Shown here piece by piece: positions 37,881-50,093 of a DNA stretch of 64,000 bases (position 1 is the stretch's first letter; every line of letters starts with the position of its first letter). Below the pieces are notes generated by a model. That model made no database searches. It was not told the DNA's origin and saw only the letters and a list, made by a program, of their open reading frames with translations. The stretch is from Entonaema liquescens (taxonomy: Eukaryota > Ascomycota > Sordariomycetes > Xylariales > Xylariaceae). The stretch is from NCBI GenBank assembly GCA_902805475.1, contig CADCSX010000023.1:62001-126000 (forward strand), written 5' to 3'. The position numbers and the translations under genes were made by a program.

Positions 37881-39435
37881 TATAATAATTACTATATAAT
37901 ATTATTATATAATATAAAAAAGTATATATTTATTACGTAATTTAAAAAAATTTAAATTACGTGATTATATATATATTATTTAAAAAAAATTAAATAATAA
38001 ATAAAATAAGAAATATTATATATATAATTAATTAAAATATATAAATTAATAATTTTTTAAATAATTAAATTATTTAATTAATTATAATGCGTTAAATTTA
38101 AAATTTTTTAATTAATTTATAATTAAAAATGTTTATTTTTATTAAAAATATATATTTTAAAACGTTTTATTTAATTAATTATAATAATTTATTATTAATT
38201 TTAAAATTTTATAATATAAAATTATAATAAAATATACGTTATTTTATTAATTTTTATTTATTTATTTATTTATTTTTATTTTATTATATTTATATAATTA
38301 TATTATTTTATAATAAAATATTATTAGTATTTTTATTAAATAATTATATTTAATTAAAAATTATATTTATATTAAAAAAAATTTATCCGTTTTTTTTATT
38401 TTTACGTTACGTTTGTAATTTATTATTTTATAATTATTTTTATTTATATATAAAGTTAATATTATTAATTAATTTTATAATTTTTTTTAATTATAAATTA
38501 TTTTTTTTTAATTAAATTATAAAATTTAAATATTATATTATAAGTTTTTAATTAAATTATTATTAATTAAAAACTTTTTAAAATAATATTTTTATTAATA
38601 ATGTTATATATTTTATTAAATATATTTTTATATATATTTTTTTAAATTATTAGTTTTTTTTAATTTAATAATATTTAAAACGGTAATATTTCGAAATATG
38701 TTTTTAACTTTTTTAAAATAAAGTTTTTTAATGTTTATATAAAAAAATTTTTTTTTAATTTTTTATATAGTAAATAAAATTATAATTTAAAATACAAATT
38801 ATAATTAAAATAATAATATTTTATTTAATAACTTAAGAATTTATTATTTTTTTAAATATTTAAATTTTAATATAATTTATTATTTAAATAACTTTATAAC
38901 GTTACGTTTAAATTTTTATAAAAAAAAAACTTATTTATTAATGTGTTAATTTTATATAATTATTTTAATGGTAGTTCGGCTTTTTATTAAAAAATTAAAA
39001 AACTTATAATAGTTATAAAATTCGAACTTATTTTTTTTCGAAAAAAAATATTAAATATTAAACCATTACGTTAAATTATTTTATTTTATTAATTAATTAA
39101 TTAATTTATAAAATAACATTAATTTTAATTAATTTAAATTATTTAATTAATTCAACGTTATTTTATTTATATTTAATTTTTTATTTTATTAATTTTATTA
39201 TATATTAATTCGTATATTTTAAATTTTTAAAATTTTACAAATACGATTTTAATAAAAAAAACTTTTTTATATTTTTAACAATTTCGTGTAACATAATAAA
39301 ATTTTCTTAATAAATAATATTATTTTTTATTTTTTTAAAAAACTTTTTTACAATTTTTCAATATTAATTATATTAAAATTAATATTATATATTTTTTCGA
39401 AAAATATATTAAAAACCGGCAATCAATTTTTTCTA

Positions 39436-40433
39436 CTTACTGCCACTTAACTACGGCTTTCGCTGCTTATCCTTTCTCATTATAGTTGATCAACACTCTC
39501 GAGCGTCACCGACTAGTTGAACTCGTAGCTAATATTTCCGCGGTCATGACCCAGGTCGCCGACCTTGTCGTAATAATGTAAGAGTAAAACTGTGTTTTGT
39601 ATTAGATTAACAACGAGCATCTCGATCAACTACTACTAGAATAGGAAGCCTAGAGACAATCTTGTCTGCAATATCTTAATTTTCGCACGGCTCACTGTCA
39701 AGCAATCCAGAAGCCAGCTGGGGAATATAACTGTTTCAAGAAAGCCTATTAAATGTAGGTCGGCGTCCTTGAAAATCTTGATGTTTCTCCATGAACTTCT
39801 TTATGCTTCAATCTTCATCCATCGGGTCGAAATAGAAACTGTATGCTTGCCCAATGAGCTTAATACTGACTGATTTCATATTGAGGTAATATCACCATAT
39901 TATATTCTATTAGTTTCAAGAAAAAGTGTAATCGTTTACTCTCATAACTTCCATAAGTCCTGTTTCGGTTAATCTCAAGACTCGGTAGAAGGCTCAGCAA
40001 ATTGTCTAGGTATATGGTATTTTAAAATTATTTATATGAGCGTTGTTCCTCAAACTTGACATATGTCTCTTCTCGTACTTCTCTGTCATGTTATAATCCT
40101 CTAGCGAGAATCGCCTCGTATATTACTAGCTATGTCAAGTAGATACCTAGAATATGTTCTTGTTACTCTCGTTACTTATGCTAGGTAACTCTGGTTACTT
40201 CATACAAACGTTTAAGTTGACTGCCTGAGGTAGTCTTGAATATTGGGAATTTATTGTCTGAAATTGCAAATGTTCGAGTTGGTTTCGAACAATACAAAGT
40301 TTGCACTGCCTGGTACGCGGCTTTATTGTTTAAATACGTATAAGACGTTACGTCTCGTAGTATATGTCAAGTCTAACTCGAACAAGATCCTTTTCGATAA
40401 TCCTCAACGCCATGCCTGCGTACAAAATAAACA
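39436..40433. other. Spacer between the TIR element and ARG8
   Basis: Normal composition returns sharply at about 39436. It is the 3' flank of ARG8. No gene seen. Confidence 0.5.
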
Positions 40434-41884
40434 TTACCGACTCGCCTCAATGGCCTCTTCCAAGATATTTAGTCCACTCTCAATTTCCTCCTGGCTGACG
40501 GTGAGCGGTGGGACGAAACGGAGCGTGTTCGTTCCACACGTAATTACCAACAGCCCCCTCTCTCGGGCGGCTTTCACTATCGGCGATGGATCTTGGGTCA
40601 GCTGCACACCAAGGATTAGACCCTTGCCACGAATCTCGGTGACGAGGTCAGGATATCGTTCTCGCATGCGCTCGAAGCGCCCCACAAAGATTTTTGATTT
40701 GGAAAGGACTTCCTGCTGCAACTTAGGATCTGAGAGCTGAGAGACTACGTAGTGCGCGAGACGGCACGCCATCGGATTGCCACCAAAAGTCGTGCCGTGA
40801 TCGCCAATCTTGATCTTCTCGCTGACGTGGTGGCTAACTATAGTAGCGCCGATGGGAAAGCCGTTGCCAAGTGCTTTCGCCGTGGTGAGTATGTCCGGAT
40901 GTGCCTCCTTGGGCAGGTGGCCGTGGGCCCAGAGCGTGCCGGTCCTCGACAGACCGCATTGGATCTCATCATAGATAAGAATAGCACCCGTCTCGCGGCA
41001 CCGCTTCGCCAGGGCGATAAGAAATTCGTCGCTAGCAACATTAACACCTCCCTCGCCCTGGATAGGCTCGATTATTACGCCGCACGTCTTGTCCGTCACG
41101 AGTTCGTTGATAGCGTCGATGTCGTTGTATGTCCCGTACTTAAAACCAGGCAGCATCGGCGCAAATGGTTCCTGGTATTTAGGGTTCGGAGTTGCGGAGA
41201 GACTTCCCATAGTGCGTCCGTGGAACGACTTGTAAAAGGAGACGAATTCGTGCTTGGCACCAGTAGGGTCCAGTACCTTGCCAACCTTTCGAGAAAACTT
41301 GATCGCCGCCTCGTTCGCCTCGGAGCCGGAATTGCAAACGAACACCGTGGCTGCGTCGTGCATGGCACCTGATGCGAGGGTTTTCTCGACTAGAAGTTGG
41401 GAAAGCGCTCCGGTCCACGGGTTATAGTAGAGGTTGGATGCGTGCCATAGGGTATGTGCCTATTTCAAAAATTCTTGGTTAGCACAGGAGTGGAATATAC
41501 GGGTAGTATATGAGCTGAGAGAATAGCTCGCACCTGATCGGAGAGGACCTTCGCTAGGCCGGGATCGCTATGACCGAGCGCATTGACGGCAATGCCCGCA
41601 GTAAAATCCAAGTATTTACGGTTTTCTAAATCCCACAAGTACGAGCCTTCTCCTTTCACGAATACTGGAGGAGGCCTAGCATATGTTGCCAGCATGAACT
41701 TGGAATGCTCTTTTACTAGAGCTGCGCTGGGCGAGTCATCAGACGGATCGGGGTTTGGCAAAGCTGCCTCGCGGGATATAGATTCTTGGACATTTTGTGA
41801 GAGATTAGATGCCGCCGCCGCTTGAGATGAGAGGCATCTAACCGTAGTCGATGTGAAGTGTCGAGTAGGAAGTCGGAGGGCCAT
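40434..41884 (-). CDS. ARG8: Acetylornithine aminotransferase, mitochondrial
   Basis: Two exons, 41534-41884 and 40434-41459, separated by a 74-bp intron (41460-41533, GTGCGA...ATAG), give 458 residues. I start at ATG 41882-41884 because MALRLPTRHFTSTTVRCLSS is a good mitochondrial leader; an in-frame CTG/ATG further out is not needed. Motifs: YLDFTAGIAVNALGHSDP, WHASNLYYN, CNSGSEANEAAIKFSR, SFHGRTMGSLSAT, IIEPIQGEGG, LIYDEIQCGLSRTG, TTAKALGNGFPIGA with the PLP-binding lysine near residue 312, and HGTTFGGNPMA. The enzyme is a fold-type I, class III aminotransferase that transfers the amino group of glutamate to N-acetylglutamate semialdehyde in the matrix, the fourth step to ornithine and arginine. 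The length is usual for the family and no lesion is seen. It is divergent from the hydrolase gene at 44278. Confidence 0.93.
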
Positions 41885-42757
41885 GCTGAGCTGATCGATC
41901 TTCGCCAAAACTGATGAGGATGAGATATAACCGAGAAGGATCTTTTCGGCTTGATGGAGCCTACAGCTGAGCAAATATACAGTCGAGGTAGTAGATATCG
42001 AGGGGAGCTTCTATTGGAGCAATTGATACAGCATCCCACGTACAAGATACTACCTCGAAGGTAAGTATGTTATGTAGGTAGCTATCTCTAGAAAATGATT
42101 CACAGAATACTCTCGTATCGCTGTCATATTGTCCTATCGATAAAAACTAGCCTAAATTCTATTCCGATCTCGCATTGGAGACAACAAGCTTTGCGCCCTT
42201 GTAGAGTTTGTATGTATATTATGTAATCCAAGTATAGGTATGTCATGTGGGAATAATAGATACATACCTAGGTACGATCTTATCGTACCTACCTAATTAT
42301 CTAAAGTACCGTACATGTGGTTGGCATTTGTTTTTTCCAAGTTTGTTAGCTGTGTTTCGTCGCTCTTATTCTCGGGCCTAAGATGCTGGCAATTAATTGT
42401 CTAGAGCGACAACGCCGACGCAGCGCGTGCGACATCTGCGACGCATTTTGTATTTGTCTAGCTGCATTCGATTGCCCGACAATGAATGACTATATTTTAG
42501 GAGAACGTAATCATTTTTATAGTAATAGGTAGGTACCCGAAAGCTAGGATTACATATATGTATATTGCGGTAGTTCGCGGCTTAGTATCGTCAATTCGAC
42601 TTACCCTTGTACCTGATAAACGTCACATGCGATTCCTACGATTGTTACATGTATCCAACATTACAGCATGTGCGTGCTCGTCGCATCGCACCCGCTTCTC
42701 CAAATCTCCAATGCGGGGTCACAACTAAACCCCTAACAAAAACCCCAGCAAACCCCC
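41885..42757. other. ARG8 upstream region
   Basis: This must hold the ARG8 promoter and leader. TACCTAGGTA-type runs occur at about 42235-42300. I see no exact TGACTCA site for the general amino-acid control factor; the nearest is TGATTCA at about 42097. Confidence 0.4.
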
Positions 42758-43655
42758 GTATGGCAGACCATATGTACCACTTTGCCAAAATCGATTTAGG
42801 TCGGCCATTAAACTAGATTTAGTCAAGCGCAAGTCGATTTTATCGGTCGGATATTTGAAATTTAATGGTTAATATTTATATTTTATATATATTAATTAAA
42901 TATATTATTATAAATTATTTATTAAAATAATATTATTTTTATAAAAAAATAATATATTATTTTAAAAAAATTACATTTAAATAAATATTTTATATAAAAT
43001 TATATATAATAAAATTTATTTATAATATAATTTATAATATAATTTATATCGTTTATTTAATATAATTTTTTAAATTATTAAATAATTTTATTATATATAA
43101 TACGGTTTACCGAATTTTAATTTTTATATAAAATTCGTATATTTAAATAAATATTTATTTATTTTATTAAAAATAAACGATAAATTAAATAATTAAATTA
43201 AATAAATTATTTACGTTAAATTAATTATTTATTTAATTAATTATTTAATTAATTATTATTTAATAAATTAAATAAATTAAATAAATTAAATAAATTAAAT
43301 AAATTAAATAAATTAAATAAATTAAATAAATTAAATAAATTAAATAAATTAAATAAATTAAATAAATTAAATAAATTAAATAAATTAAATAAATTAAATA
43401 AATTAAATAAATTAAATAAATAATTTAAATAAATTAAATAAAGTTTTAAATAAGAGATTTAACTATATACAATTTCATATAAGACGTTAAATTCCTTATT
43501 GTCAAGCTTAAAATATCCATTTAACCACTATATGCGACTCGAAAAGCGCATAAGTAGACGTAATGTACATGGCTTGTGCGTACGCTAGGGATAAATTACC
43601 CCTTACGGCCAGCCAAAATCGATTTTGGCAAAGTGGCTCCTATGGTCCGCCATAC
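42758..43655. mobile_element. 0.9-kb inverted-repeat element with AT-rich core (MITE-like)
   Basis: The left arm 42758-42806 (GTATGGCAGACC ... CACTTTGCCAAAATCGATTT ... GGCC) matches the reverse complement of the right arm 43607-43655 at about 42 of 49 positions. Weaker similarity may extend outward. The right arm contains the perfect palindrome GCCAAAATCGATTTTGGC at 43612-43629. Between the arms lies AT-rich DNA (about 42850-43500) with a 9-bp minisatellite. No coding frame for a transposase is present and no clean target duplication is visible, so it is a non-autonomous or eroded DNA element. Confidence 0.55.
43263..43420. repeat. 9-bp minisatellite (AAATAAATT), about 17 units
   Basis: A nearly perfect tandem array inside the inverted-repeat element. 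The regularity suggests recent expansion, after the element was eroded. Confidence 0.95.
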
Positions 43656-44277
43656 CCCGGACTTAGAGGACTCGATAGGCCTGAGCCCGCTGGAGAACTA
43701 AGTCAGTGTGGGGGGATCCTAGCTGTTAGTTGGCCCCAAGTCGACTTTCACATGCCAGCTTTCGAATGTGTATCCTGTACTCTCGCCGCAAACGTCACCA
43801 AAAGGAGCCGATAGGTTCCAGGTTTCATCCCAGGCCACCATTCACGAGCTTCCAATTTCATTCCCAGCCCGTCAGCTTTGGTCAGAAAGCCACAGCCTGT
43901 CCAACCTAGCGGCTGCTACGATCTTTAGTCCTCGGACCTTATGTCACGAACCCGTTTCTATTATCTGCTTCCGAATGGCCATAGAGTCCGTCAGCTTGCC
44001 ATCCGAGCTCTCCGTCTAGTCCGTCTCCTGCTTGTGCCATAAGTCCCAACTTGCTTTTCCTTGGCGTCTAAGCATTCTTGCAAGGGACTATGTGGCATTT
44101 CACATGTCCTACCACTGCTTTCCTTATCATTTTTCTTTTTCAAGCGTAGCTATATGAATTAAATATCTACCTAGCTATAGATATGTCAACTCGTATACTC
44201 TGATGTTAACGTAGTTCCTTGAACCGCCAACATTCCTACCTCTATTCGATGGGAAATCCGGACGACGATTATCCAAC
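43656..44277. other. Upstream region of the hydrolase gene
   Basis: It holds the promoter and leader of the gene at 44278. Small open frames are present but none is convincing. Confidence 0.4.
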
Positions 44278-46487
44278 ATGATCGATCACGTCCTCGGTAG
44301 ACCTTCCGTAAAGTCGCGCAGGCTTCAAGTGCTTGCCGTATTAACATTTTGGTCTCTATATCTTTATAAGTACGCATTCTTGGGTAGTATATTAAAATAT
44401 TTTGCTGACGACAGCTCAGAGGCGATCGACACGGCCCGCCCGTTGCTAGGTACTTGTCGAAGGTCTCGTCGAGAGTATTGACAGTATGGCGGACCGTCGT
44501 ACTGACCATGATGTATCTATACGCTGCTCGAAACTTCAGCACGCTCGTCGGACTCGCTAGTCCAGAGCCCATGGCGAATATGTACGACGCCAAGTATTTT
44601 CGAGCGACGTGGGTATTGACTGCGCTGGACGCTGGTTTTTGGACGGCTATGAAGATTAAGAGGAAGTGGATGCGAGATATAGCTAGCCTGGCATTTTCTC
44701 TCTTTTATCTCGTGGCGGCAGAACGCGCGGACGAGAAGGTCAGAAAGGTTAGAGGCGCGTTGACTGTCGACCACTTACGAGTTAGCTGGAACAAGGGCAC
44801 TACGCCATATCTGCGAGCTGTCCAAAACTTGATGCGTCCTCGGTTTACACGGTGGCCCCCGCGAGCGATACGTATCCCTCGGCCCAGCTCTAGCGACTAT
44901 AAAGAACCCGTCTCAGGATGGTTATACTATGACGGTCCCATATCAGACTTGGAGCACATCAACAAGATGATCCTAGATATTCCCGGCGGAGGTTTCGTGG
45001 CTATGGATCCGCGGTGTAACGACGACAAGCTCTTCGCCTGGGCTGGAAAGACAGGTCTTCCAATACTCAGCCTGGAGTACAAGAAAGCACCGGAGTTCCC
45101 TTACCCGTACGCTCTGAACGAGTGCTTCGACGTGTACACGACTATTGTTAGAAGCAAGGGTCGGTGTATAGGAATGTCGGGCACGGAAATTCCAAAGGTG
45201 GTAGTAACAGGTGACAGCGCCGGTGGAAATCTCGCGACGGCGATGACTCTGATGGTAATCGGGAGTGCCACGACCCGGCGTCAATTCTCGGTCCAGACAG
45301 AGCTCTCCCTTCCCGCCGGGCTCGTACTTCTTTACCCCGGCCTGGATATGAATATCGGGAACTGGATGTCTGACGAGCAGATGTCTCTGATCAAGGACCG
45401 GCGGGTGCGAGCGACGAACAAGGACTACCTGCGCCGAAAGAACATGCAGTACAACGACCTGGTCGGAACGCCTCATCAATCCGACGACGAGGACGAGGAA
45501 CCTTCCGGTTTGGTTCCTGGTGCAGCGTCTTCTACGTTAGATACCGGCGCCAACAACAATGGACTTCGCAGCCCGCAGCCCGAATTCTCCCACGCTAATC
45601 GGCAGACGTGGGCAAAATCTGAACAGGCGACCGCAATCTCGGATCGAAACTCCAAGTCCATGTCGCATAGACCCGAGCCTATGAAAACGCGCTTAGCCAT
45701 GGCGTCCATGATCTCTTATTTCAACGACCGCGTGCTCACTCCCGAGATGATGCGCGCGATGATTATCTTATATATCGGACCTCACAACCGACCCGACTTC
45801 TCGCAGGACTACCTCCTATCTCCCATCTTAGCCCCCGACCTCCTGCTACAGAAATTCCCCAAAACTTATTTCCTCACTGGCGAGCGTGATCCTCTAGTCG
45901 ACGACACGGTCATTTTTGCGGGGCGCCTACGCCGTGCCAAGCAAGCTTTCCATTCTCAGCGCGGCTCTCAAGGAATGAGAGGGCTAGATGACATCACGGA
46001 CTTTGACGAGAAAGATGTCGCCGAGGTCGTCCTGATCCCCGGTATCAGCCACGGCTTCACGCAATTTCCGAGCCTGTACCCTCCTGCTTGGAAGCTGATC
46101 GACCGCTGCGCGCGATGGGCGGTAGACCTGCTCGACACAGCAGAGACACGCATGAAGCGCGAGCAGCGAAGCTTATCGCGGCAGCATCACGCGCGCGCCG
46201 AATCTAGCGGCGACGAGGACCGGCCGCTCGAGATAAGCATGACAAAAATGAGATCACGAACTATAAGTGATGAGAATAAGGCGCAGCAGCAAAACCCAGA
46301 ACGAGCGGGAGACGGTGCCGAGGTTGAAAAGCCAAATGGAAACACCAAGAAGAGAAGATCTACTGGGCGATCCGGATTTGGGCAGAAATCTAAAAGTATA
46401 ATCAAACTAGATAGTTCGGACGATCTACTGGGACGGCGTATGCAGGGTCTTGCGAGTTCCTTGACCGGAGCGCATGATGAAGATTAG
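44278..46487 (+). CDS. Alpha/beta-hydrolase fold-3 protein (hormone-sensitive-lipase type)
   Basis: Two exons, 44278-44369 and 44450-46487, with an 80-bp intron (GTACGC...GCTAG), give 709 residues. The chosen splice joins SLYLYK to YLSKVSSRVLTVWRT, the spacing seen in fungal relatives. The N-terminus MIDHVLGRPSVK with hydrophobic stretches at about 17-31 and 43-60 suggests membrane attachment. Catalytic parts: oxyanion loop DIPGGGF (about 207-213), nucleophile GDSAGGN with Ser287, acid GERDPLVDD with Asp511, and ISHGF with His565. An acidic, low-complexity insert (about 372-442) splits the fold, and a basic tail of about 100 residues ends the protein. It should hydrolyse lipid or other esters; the true substrate is unknown. 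It is a conserved mould protein and appears intact here. Confidence 0.88.
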
Positions 46488-49187
46488 ACATGTTCTGTAG
46501 GTCTTTTGTATTATGCGTCAATTGTTTAAGATTCCATGCCTTCAGTCGAAAGATATCTTGTGAGAATATTATTTTAGATTTGCCTACCGTAGCCTCCTAT
46601 TTATTACATCCAGCAAGAATGATCGATCTATCATGAAATATGTAGTACGGTAGACTCAAGTATATATAACAGTGTGTTAGATCAGCCAACTTGACTGACG
46701 TTGTATTGCGCCTGTGATAAAAGATCTCTTTACATATATATACGCATAGCAGATGAATAATATAGAAAAACCTACTTGCACTGAAAGTATTCATGAGAGA
46801 TATCGAAGTAAAGTTAACTTCATAACTAAAGAAAATTATGGTTATGATATAAAGGTTAGAAGATCGTGTTATTGAAGATAATATTACAACAAACAAAAAC
46901 TTCCTCGTAACACTTAACAAGGAACCTATACTATGACCAGTTAACATCATGACTGACGGGACAATTATCTTAGCTCCATCACTTAAAATATTCTTGCTTA
47001 ATATAGGATGTGTTGATGTGAGGTGGTTCTTGTACCTACCTATATTACGAGCTATAACCAAGCGTTTACTCCTCTACCATCTGATACGACAGGTCGTAAG
47101 AATAAGTTGAGATAGAGCCGTGGCATTAGGTTCCCAGTGACTAGGTTAGTTCACGGCGAGTCCACTGACTTAGAATAGAAACCATATTATAGAGAGGAGT
47201 CATTAGTAGGTACACGCCCAGGCGGAAGGTAGGTGTCTGTTATATTTCTTCGTCTGTTCACTTATCCAAGGTACCTTAAGTACGCGGGTCTAGTACGCAG
47301 TAAGTAGCAATATGCATATACATTTTCAGACGAGGTTGTAATACTGTAAGGGATATTGATAATCAGTGTATGAGACATGCCTTTCTCCTTACAAGTTATG
47401 ATAGGAGAGCGGCCACTGATTCGTCATGTGCTTCAACCCCTTTATTTTCTCTAGGTAGCTACAAGATACCTTAGGGAGACGGTCATGTTACGAATGCGTT
47501 ACCATAATTGCGACCACACCCTCTTTCAATCGCACTCCTTCAGCTACTAAGATATCCTGGGTAGGTAGAGTATGTATGCACTCCTGGCTTGGAAGTGAGA
47601 TTTTTCACCCTCCCGTAGAATTCAGCATGCATTAAAGTGCCACATCATGTTTTGAATTTAGCATATATCACGATAGCGTCCGTGAGATGTTGAGCTGCTT
47701 AGAGCAGTGTCACATCAAATTTTCGACTTAGGACCTCGCCGGAAGTATATCGATCTTTCACAAGACTTGACATCTCGCAGCTTCGATGGGGCGATGTCCC
47801 GACCTATAATAGATGATACTATACTGGAAAAATGAATCGGAGAAACTAGTGGAACGTTCTAAGTAGCTGAAGTTTCTTGTAGTACAATTTACCGTGAAGA
47901 TCTCAAGAAAATTATTGCTACAGCCCCTCTACAAGGTCAACGAATTCAGGGGCAAACCTTGATATAGCTTCGGGTTTTTTGTGTTCATCAAGCAAGTAAG
48001 ATATTTCCTTACTGTCAATAATATTTACAACTAGGCACAGAATAGTTGGAACGCCCGTATAAGTCAGGTAAGTACCAGAGCTTTTAGAGCCTATGGATTT
48101 TCCTCGGTATCAACAGCTGAAAGTCGGTGCTCTATAGGATCCGCTCACGATTCCGGGCGAACATACCACCGGACGTAAAAAGGTTCTATTTATAATAAAT
48201 TCAAGACGGGCATATACCCATTTGGTTACCTGAAAGTCATGTGGTAGATTGCAACCTTGTAGGATCTACATTTGGCATGCTCGTTTCGACACGATGATAC
48301 CACATGTGGCTACTTGTTGTCGTAGCCGCTTCAACGTCTAAAGTTGGCGTTCAAAACCTCGGCGGAACATTACCCGAAGGTGCAATATCCGACTTACTAA
48401 AGTGTGACAGTGTAAGAATGCTCCCATCGTGCTATATCAACTCACAGCATTAACAGTTATGACCTGAGGTCCCGCCTGATTTAGATATTTGTCAAGCGTA
48501 GACGGTGGTATTGGATTTCCAATAGGATTAAGGCTGTTACGGTAACACTCGGAACATTGAGCTGAACATCCTGGCTGCTAGACTATCAGAGCACAGCGCA
48601 ATCAAGCACCCTTGCTGTTTCACGATCCCGCGTCCCGCAGGAGGGTGTGCTGTATAGAACTCCTTCTGCGCTGCATTTGCCAATGAGGGACTACTCGAAG
48701 GAATTTTATCACTTACCCCTCCGCTCCGCTAGCCCTGTCTTCTACGGCAAGTTGTTACCAACGTGCATTAACGGATTAAAGTGCCTCATAGCCGACAACG
48801 GCTCTTGCGGTGTGTATATAGCGTCTTGGTTGGGACTCTGTACTAGACTGGATCTGGCTAAGGAGCAGCACATATTTCGGCTCCGACAGCTTGATAGTCT
48901 AACCGGGTTATACTACACCCTTCCACATCGTCGCAACTTGTATATCAAGCCGGCTGGGCTGCGCAGTTGACGGCTAAGTGGCCGAATATCCCTGCCGAAG
49001 CGATCAATCAGAGCTGAGGCCGAGGCAGCTCGCCTAGAATAGATACTGTGAGATTTTAGTCCTCTACGAACGCCCACTAAGCCCTACTTGCTGTGTGGAT
49101 AGCACGTGGCAAGCCGTCGGACGAGGCGTCGAATCGAGCACATATTTAGTAGCATTGCTATCCTAAGCTAGCACGGACCGAAGCTAA
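46488..49187. other. Intergenic region
   Basis: 3' flank of the hydrolase gene, then no supported gene. A plus-strand frame at 48647-48970 (107 codons) has fairly protein-like composition and lies upstream of the possible zinc-finger remnant, so 48.6-49.2 kb may belong to the same decayed locus. Confidence 0.4.
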
Positions 49188-49544
49188 CGAATAGCTGCAT
49201 ATCAAACCGAATATTATGATTCGGCAAGCTGGATCATCGACAGCTTGGAACCTAGCGAGTCTCCTATCTACCTCGCTTGTAAGTACATAGGAGTGCTACC
49301 ATGGCGTTCACAACGGGAGCTGCGGTCAGCAAAGGAACTGCGTGTGCTTCTCGATGCGCCCGCGAATTACGTCCAGAACGCTGCCGCGTGCGTGTATTCA
49401 TGCATGTACGACTAGGAGAACCAAGCCTATTGTAACCTTGAATTTCTGCTACGGCACGTCAAGACGAATCATCTGCGTCCAGAACCGAAGTATGGTAACT
49501 TAGGCAGGCATCGGCGATATTTGATTTTCAAAGACTTATGGTGA
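49188..49544 (+). pseudogene. Possible decayed C2H2 zinc-finger gene fragment
   Basis: One frame reads 119 codons with a single TAG (49413-49415). It has convincing protein character: AYQTEYYDSASWIIDSLEPS, ACKYIGVLPWRSQRELRSAK, ACVYSCMYD, stop, ENQAYCNLEFLLRHVKTNHL, RPEPKY. The CxxxC ... C ... HxxxxH pattern around FLLRHVKTNH resembles a fungal C2H2 finger. The stop could be a C-to-T change of CAG. Upstream, protein-like pieces in shifting frames contain TGA, TAG and TAA codons of the same kind. I see no start or splice sites. It may be chance. Confidence 0.35.
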
Positions 49545-50093
49545 TCGCCTCTCGACCCGGGATTCTTCCAGCTCAACTAGTTTGCCCTAGGTTCGTAGAA
49601 AGACAACGATGCCGCCTAACGATATAAGCCTGTGGCTCATACATCCGTATGTCTCTGGAAAAGGGGTAGAGCAAAATCTCAGTAGCGACAGTGAAAGGAA
49701 GTCTGGTATTGCTCATATGTATTCGGGCACGCCTCAGAAAGACCTAGATTTAGAGAGCCAACAAAGAGTAGACCAAAGTCGCACAGTAGATAAAATTAAA
49801 AAAAAAAATTTTAAAAAAAAAATCAAGCCCCTAACACATGTCTACTAGCACCTTATCGAAAAATGGGTATTACCGTAGTGATGCGAAGAATGGTATATAT
49901 AAATACAGTCGTATAAATGCGTCACGGAACTTTTTAAGAGCACCCTCGTTCGAAAGGATAAACGGAGTATTCGTTCGTTCGTTCGTCAAATTCGTAATCT
50001 CGTCGGGTATCGTCCGGCGGGTATTCTCCTCCACGTTCTTAATATTTTTTTCTTCTTACCTGCGTGAACGAGCCGGCAATTCCTCATCCGTCA
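49545..50093. other. 3' flank of the Zn2Cys6 regulator gene
   Basis: Spacer with an A-rich run at about 49793-49825. No gene seen. Confidence 0.4.

Larger units (their letters stand above)
36458..39433. mobile_element. 3.0-kb TIR transposon, heavily RIP-eroded, with TA target duplication
   Basis: The left end GAAAAAATTAATTGCCGG (36458-36475) matches the reverse complement of the right end (39416-39433), GAAAAAATTGATTGCCGG, at 17 of 18 bases. Each end is directly flanked by TA (36456-36457 and 39434-39435). Terminal inverted repeats with a TA duplication are the signature of the Tc1/mariner-pogo superfamily, including Fot1-type fungal elements. The whole interior is almost pure A+T with residual C and G mostly in ACGT, so no transposase frame survives. 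The length is long for Fot1 but possible for pogo-like elements or for an element carrying nested repeats. It contains copies of repeats A and B found in the 5-17 kb block, a (TAA)n tract and a 45-bp tandem repeat. Confidence 0.65.

Noticed and set aside
44450..44485. 36-bp intron in the hydrolase gene
   Set aside because: Too short for a fungal intron and would remove conserved SRVLT; the 80-bp intron 44370-44449 keeps frame and conserved residues.
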